64,000 bases of DNA from assembly GCA_002428385.1 (NCBI GenBank), contig DIWB01000030.1, positions 1 to 64,000 of the forward strand, written 5' to 3'. Both the position numbers and the translations under genes were made by a program. The notes beneath the pieces are model-generated. The model was not told the origin of the DNA, ran no database searches, and saw nothing but the letters and a program-made list of their open reading frames with translations. Of this stretch, positions 60,601 to 64,000 are shown in pieces (position 1 is the first letter of the stretch; each line of letters starts with the position of its first letter). Source of the stretch: Bacteroidales bacterium UBA6117. GTDB lineage: Bacteria > Bacteroidota > Bacteroidia > Bacteroidales > VadinHA17.

Positions 60601-61053
60601 ATATTCGCCGGTACCCGATTCATGGTTGGCCGGTGCGACACTGTTGTATGAAGGTACAGCCGGAGAATTGGTCCTCAGTGCCTCCGATCCGTTTATCCAG
60701 ATTATAAAACCGTCGTCAAAATCAGCAGTGATCACTATTTCCTTTAGAAGATCCTTATTCTGACATTCAAATTCCGATTTCAGGAAAAGAGTCGTGAAGC
60801 TATTCTGCATATCAGTCAGCTCCGTCCCTCCTGCCCCGTTTCCATACCTGAATGGCGCTTTGCCCCTGTTCCAGGAAGTACAATCAAATCCGGGATCCTT
60901 CCATGCTGCCGGAAGCGACACCGCATCCTTTCCCCTGAGGAAATAGTAATCCGACTGGTATGAAAAGTCAATCTGGGCAGTGAGAGGCGATTCTGTCAGC
61001 GCCAAAAGAAAAAACAATAACAAAAGGCTGCAATATTTTTCCTTTCCCGGCAT
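57658..61053 (-). CDS. Secreted CotH-kinase-like protein with lamin-tail and type IX sorting domains
   Basis: This 1131-residue protein has a signal peptide (about residues 1-26). The order of parts is: an N-terminal beta-sandwich, a chitobiase-like Fn3 segment (ITYTLDGSNPQNSA), a CotH kinase domain at roughly residues 340-720 (LRIRGGYSRNDEFPKHAFRL, YHLYLNGMYWGLF, FFIHDAEHSLF), a second chitobiase-like segment (TIYYTLDGSDPRKISG), a lamin-tail domain (LKITELNYHPPD) and a C-terminal type IX sorting domain (LLVYPNPTDGIVTVHLF and GFYILGVKT). It is exported and anchored at or released from the surface. The kinase substrate is unknown. Confidence 0.9.
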   Translation of the reverse strand: MPGKEKYCSLLLLFFLLALTESPLTAQIDFSYQSDYYFLRGKDAVSLPAAWKDPGFDCTSWNRGKAPFRYGNGAGGTELTDMQNSFTTLFLKSEFECQNKDLLKEIVITADFDDGFIIWINGSEALRTNSPAVPSYNSVAPANHESGTGEYYVLDATEVGLVNGTNHLAIQGFNVSLSSSDFYLDFEIHAEISLPQLTDTLGLDFSVKSGFFDSPFSLSVSSPDPALEITYTLDGSNPQNSATSFVVTNPALILIDPESTEGRPAVPSVTVRASASRPGMKPAMSSTRTYIFPEKVRTQKWPGGNWPSNMINGQLIDLEMDPEVVEDPLYSSQLTGSLLGIPSVSIVTDNRNLFDPASGIYVNAAGHGLGWERECSVELIYPDGHEGFSINAGLRIRGGYSRNDEFPKHAFRLFFREKYGYDKLRYPLFGDEGVDVFDKIDLRAEQNYSWSNGQSNNSMVREVFSRDTQRDMGQPYTRSRYYHLYLNGMYWGLFQSQERSEARYGQSYFGGSEDDYDVIKVNTENGYLVEATDGTLDSWRVLYNMCIKGFTSNADYFSVEGKDAWGKPVKGGEVKLNLDNLIDFMSVIFYTGNFDSPTAVFMQNKKANNFYAIDDRNDKSEGFKFFIHDAEHSLFEEAHSPGIGLFEDRVNIGTRTDALRMEVSDITRFHPQWIHFRLSDNPEYRIRFADRAWRHFSDTGVFAPDKALDRLEKRVSEADVAVVAESARWGDARRSGAPYTKDKNWIPEINKIRDRFIPERTRIVINQLKQAGLYPLIRAPLISNESGIIGQNGNVINGSMLVTVRNPNPEGTIYYTLDGSDPRKISGGVNKGVVFSLDKVSMEIDKSTMIRARILSSGEWSAIVQANFIKQPEDYSGLKITELNYHPPDIITGYDTLSGKDLEFIEFKNTGNHSINLGGLEIDSAVHYKFPENFLLPPKQFFVVASKPSKFFSHYGMLPSGNYQGNLSNAGEEILVRDRSGAEIIRFIYEDSPPWPDGADGDGFSMASAAINPGGDPGDHSYWTLSVEKDGNPFADNVMNPDVPIDPAPDGSLLVYPNPTDGIVTVHLFTDEVLEEMDVEIHSAAGKLMKRLEIGNPGLIDLKSEGLPAGFYILGVKTHQYSLRTAIILTK

Positions 61054-61079
61054 AAGATTTTTTAAGATTTACAACCAGT

Positions 61080-62900
61080 TTAAATTGCCTGATAACTGTG
61101 AAGCTTACGGTAATATCCTTCATCCTTCTCCATCAGTTCAGTATGGGTTCCTGTCTCAATGATCCGGCCATTGTCGATTACCACAATCATGTCGGAATGC
61201 TGAATGGTCGAAAGACGATGGGCAATAACAACCGAGGTCCTGTTTTTCATCAGATTCACGATTGCCTCCTGGACAAGTCTTTCGGATTCAGTATCAAGGG
61301 CTGATGTAGCTTCATCGAGAATAAGGATGGGAGGATTGGCCATTATAGCCCTTGCAATGCTTATCCTCTGCCTCTGTCCCCCGCTCAGCTTGCTTCCACC
61401 TTCTCCAACACTGGTTTCATAACCATTCTCCGTCTCCATTATAAAATCGTGTGCATTGGCTATCCTTGCTGCTTCAATCACCTTTTCCATATCAGGCTCA
61501 GCAACACCGAAAGCAATGTTTTCCCTGAAAGTAGTGTTGAAAAGAATCGACTGCTGGCTCACAATGCCCATCAGGCTTCTCAGATCCCTCAGCTTAAGGT
61601 CGCGGACATCGGTTCCGTCGATCAGTACCTGACCTTCATCAACATCCATGAACCTCGGCAGGAGGTCGGCCAGTGTCGATTTCCCGGCCCCTGACTTGCC
61701 TACAACGGCAACTGTCTGACCTTTCTTTATTTTAAGATTGACCTCTTTCAGGATCGGCTCATCATTGTAGCCATACCATACATTCCTGAATTCAATCGAG
61801 CCGCTGAAGTCGCCTACCGTCAAGGCGTCAGGCTTCTCAATTATAGTCTCGTCAGCTTCAAGTATCTGGTCAATCCTGTCGACCGATGCCATCCCTTTCT
61901 GGATACTGAACCATGCAGTGGTAATGTTTTTTGCCGGCTGAAGTATCTGGGAGAAAACTACCAGGAAGGCGATCAGCTGCTCCTGTCCCATATTGCCGGA
62001 ACCCCTGAGGGCAAGAGTACTTCCGAAGTACATAAGCACCATAAGGACTATAGTCGACAGAAATTCACTGATAGGTGATGCAAGATATGCCTTGCGGGTA
62101 ACCCTCTTGAATACTTTTGAATAGCGCTCATTTGTTTTTGCAAACTGCCGCGTCATCTTTTCCTCAGCATTGAATCCTTTCACTATCCGTAAACCGGTAA
62201 GCGTCTCTTCGACAACCGATAGTAGGTTCCCGAGATACTGCTGCCCAACGAAGGATGAGGATCGCAGCGTGCGGCTCGCCTTTCCTATCAGCCAGCCGCT
62301 GAGCGGAAGCAGAACAAGGGCAAACAGGGTGAGCTGATAGCTGGCAATGAAAAGATAGATAACAAACATCAGAATATACAGCGGATCCCTGAACATCATG
62401 GTCAGGGATGATACCACAGATATCTCGATTTCCTGGACGTCGTTAGATATCCTCGTCATCACATCTCCTTTTCTGGCATCGGAAAAGAAAGACAGCTGAA
62501 GGCGCAACACCTTATCATACAGAAGCTTTCTCAGATCCCTTACCACCGAGGCCCTGATAAAAGCCATACTGTTGTTTGCCAGAAAAATGAATCCGTTCTT
62601 TAAAAGACTTGCGCCGACAACAATCACACAAACCAGCATAAGCGCCCGGAATTCGCCATAGGCGTCAATAAAGTCGTACAGGTAATACCTGGCAGCTTTG
62701 CCAAGGTAATCGAGGTTCATCTGAAACTCCCCGGGATCAGGAGCGGTGCCGACACGGTCGAAAAGTATCTGCAGGAACGGAATTACAAGAGTGTATGAGA
62801 TCAGCGCAAAAAATGCACTAAGAATATTGTAGATTATATTCCTGATTGCCGACCATTTGTATGGTTCGATATACTTGAGAAGAAGCCTGACCTTACTCAT
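61080..62900 (-). CDS. msbA: MsbA-like ABC exporter
   Basis: This 606-residue half-transporter has six membrane helices in residues 1-320 and a nucleotide-binding domain from about 350: Walker A GKSGAGKST, signature KLSGGQRQRIS, Walker B ILILDEATSALD and the H-loop VVIAHRLSTIQ. The type I exporter fold and length match lipid A flippase MsbA; other lipid or drug exporters of the same family cannot be excluded. It starts one base after the purB stop, so the two are in one transcript. Confidence 0.88.
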   Translation of the reverse strand: MSKVRLLLKYIEPYKWSAIRNIIYNILSAFFALISYTLVIPFLQILFDRVGTAPDPGEFQMNLDYLGKAARYYLYDFIDAYGEFRALMLVCVIVVGASLLKNGFIFLANNSMAFIRASVVRDLRKLLYDKVLRLQLSFFSDARKGDVMTRISNDVQEIEISVVSSLTMMFRDPLYILMFVIYLFIASYQLTLFALVLLPLSGWLIGKASRTLRSSSFVGQQYLGNLLSVVEETLTGLRIVKGFNAEEKMTRQFAKTNERYSKVFKRVTRKAYLASPISEFLSTIVLMVLMYFGSTLALRGSGNMGQEQLIAFLVVFSQILQPAKNITTAWFSIQKGMASVDRIDQILEADETIIEKPDALTVGDFSGSIEFRNVWYGYNDEPILKEVNLKIKKGQTVAVVGKSGAGKSTLADLLPRFMDVDEGQVLIDGTDVRDLKLRDLRSLMGIVSQQSILFNTTFRENIAFGVAEPDMEKVIEAARIANAHDFIMETENGYETSVGEGGSKLSGGQRQRISIARAIMANPPILILDEATSALDTESERLVQEAIVNLMKNRTSVVIAHRLSTIQHSDMIVVIDNGRIIETGTHTELMEKDEGYYRKLHSYQAI

Positions 62901-62901
62901 T

Positions 62902-64000
62902 TCAGAAACCGGTGTAATTGGAGGGTGTGATCTCTTTAAGTTCCGATTTCACGTAATCGCTGACATCCAGGCTATCAATGAAATCAATTATAGACTCCCT
63001 GGTTATCTTCTGGTTCGTACGGGTAAGATCAAGTAATGCTTCATATGGCTTATGAAAGCCCTCTCTTCTCAGGATTGTCTGGATGGCCTCCCCCACTACC
63101 GCCCAGTTATTCTCCAGGTCGCTTTCGATCTTCTCCCTGTTAACCACAACACGATTCAATCCCCTCAGCAGGGAATTAATGGCGATCACTGTATGTCCGA
63201 TCGGAACACCTATATTCCTGAGCACAGTGGAATCGGTGAGATCGCGCTGAAGCCTTGATACAGGAAGTTTTTCAGCCATGTAACCGAAAACAGCATTTGC
63301 ATAGCCCAGGTTACCCTCGCTGTTTTCAAAATCGATCGGATTAACCTTGTGGGGCATAGCCGACGATCCTATCTCACCCTTGCGAATCTTCTGCCTGAAG
63401 TACTCAAGAGATATGTAGAGCCACATATCCCGGGCCAGGTCAGTCAGTATAACGTTTATCCGGCGGAGATTGTCAAACAATGCGGCCAGATTGTCGTAAT
63501 GCTCGATCTGGGTTGTCGGATAGGATCTCTGAAGACCAAGCACCTCACTTACAAAGCCATTGGCAAATCCTGTCCAGTCGATTTCAGGATATGCAGCCTT
63601 ATGGGCATTCATATTGCCTGTGGCTCCGCCGAACTTGGCTGAATAAGGAATCTGCCCGAAATATTTCGATTGTTCATCTATCCTTGCAATAAACACCCTG
63701 ATCTCTTTTCCAAGCCGCGTCGGTGTCGCCGGCTGACCATGAGTCCTGGCGAGCATCGGTATATCTTTCCATTCCTCGGCAAGACCGGCAAGCATTTCCC
63801 TCAATTCAAAAAGAAGCGGGAAATATACTTCGGCAAGGCCGTCTTTCAGCGAAAGCGGAATAGCTGTGTTATTAATATCCTGCGATGTAAGACCAAAGTG
63901 AATGAATTCCGACCATCGGCCCCATCCTGACTTGAAAAAGCGCTCCTTCAGATAGTACTCCACAGCTTTCACATCGTGGTTTGTGGTTCGTTCCAGCTCC
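62902..64000 (-). CDS. purB: Adenylosuccinate lyase, C-terminal part (N-terminus beyond the window)
   Basis: The reading frame is open from the right window edge to the stop at 62902; about 366 residues are present and the N-terminal part is missing. PurB signatures are visible: TTNHDVKAVEYYL near the edge, GLTSQDINNTA, ARTHGQPATPT, TQIEHYDNL and the lyase superfamily signature SSAMPHKVNP with DFENSEGNLG. It cleaves SAICAR and adenylosuccinate in purine synthesis. The next gene, msbA-like, starts one base after. Confidence 0.95.
   Translation of the reverse strand, partial: ELERTTNHDVKAVEYYLKERFFKSGWGRWSEFIHFGLTSQDINNTAIPLSLKDGLAEVYFPLLFELREMLAGLAEEWKDIPMLARTHGQPATPTRLGKEIRVFIARIDEQSKYFGQIPYSAKFGGATGNMNAHKAAYPEIDWTGFANGFVSEVLGLQRSYPTTQIEHYDNLAALFDNLRRINVILTDLARDMWLYISLEYFRQKIRKGEIGSSAMPHKVNPIDFENSEGNLGYANAVFGYMAEKLPVSRLQRDLTDSTVLRNIGVPIGHTVIAINSLLRGLNRVVVNREKIESDLENNWAVVGEAIQTILRREGFHKPYEALLDLTRTNQKITRESIIDFIDSLDVSDYVKSELKEITPSNYTGF

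Noticed and set aside
1..64000. tRNA, rRNA, prophage or insertion sequences
   Set aside because: No cloverleaf-like sequence, rRNA sequence, integrase, transposase or phage structural gene was recognised on reading both strands; short RNAs could still be missed without a covariance search.

Overview
The window reads as a chromosomal segment of a member of the Bacteroidota, probably an anaerobic or fermentative Bacteroidales-type carbohydrate degrader. The evidence is a type IX secretion C-terminal sorting domain, a PorT-type outer-membrane barrel, a TlpA-like thioredoxin, an IorAB 2-oxoacid:ferredoxin oxidoreductase, KduI/KduD, DUF1080/Gfo-Idh/GH109-type proteins, several Tat-type 'RRxFL' leaders, few Shine-Dalgarno-like start regions, and several -10 boxes of the Bacteroidota TAnnTTTG type. 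No phage, insertion sequence, CRISPR array, rRNA or tRNA was seen. Coding density is high and no gene-free stretch exceeds about 260 bases.

Layout. 1-8.4 kb: a putative 3-keto-glycoside module (FucP-like permease, DUF1080 hydrolase, Gfo/Idh/MocA oxidoreductase), a CE15 glucuronoyl esterase, a radical-SAM AmrS-type protein, a class IV aminotransferase and an exonuclease/GIY-YIG fusion. 8.4-15.6 kb: a DUF47 protein with a Pit phosphate transporter, a ROK protein, a Tat-exported GH38 mannosidase and a gamma-glutamyltransferase-family enzyme. 15.6-22.9 kb: a six-gene minus-strand operon for a membrane complex resembling hydrogenase-4/complex I, whose NiFe ligands and most proximal-cluster ligands are replaced while the ion-translocation residues remain. 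23-31.8 kb: GH109-like oxidoreductase, MurB, MltG, small transporter, barrel protein, thioredoxin, M28 peptidase, PIG-L deacetylase and intergenic short tandem repeats. 32-43.8 kb: SSB, IorBA, a TonB-like pair, SRAP peptidase, serine hydrolase, ankyrin/barrel fusion, aldo/keto reductase, TruA and membrane proteins.

43.8-54.6 kb is a hexuronate locus. KduI and KduD are transcribed leftward. UxaC, an SDR-type mannonate/fructuronate oxidoreductase, a LarA-superfamily nickel-pincer racemase homologue, a Gfo/Idh/MocA oxidoreductase, 6-phosphogluconate dehydrogenase, a hexuronate-type MFS permease and a tagaturonate epimerase UxaE run rightward. No mannonate or altronate dehydratase is present, so the gene set suggests a route hexuronate -> fructuronate -> mannonate -> gluconate -> (kinase elsewhere) -> 6-phosphogluconate -> ribulose 5-phosphate. 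The divergent intergenic region carries two copies of a 13-bp direct repeat, a candidate operator. 54.6-64 kb: a GH88/105 remnant, a Tat-leader TIM-barrel protein, and a leftward run purB (partial), msbA-like ABC exporter, a CotH/lamin-tail/type IX secreted protein and a GH35 beta-galactosidase.

The two most interesting systems are the apparently redox-decoupled hydrogenase-like complex (15609-22860) and the possible LarA-dependent hexuronate bypass (45700-54549).
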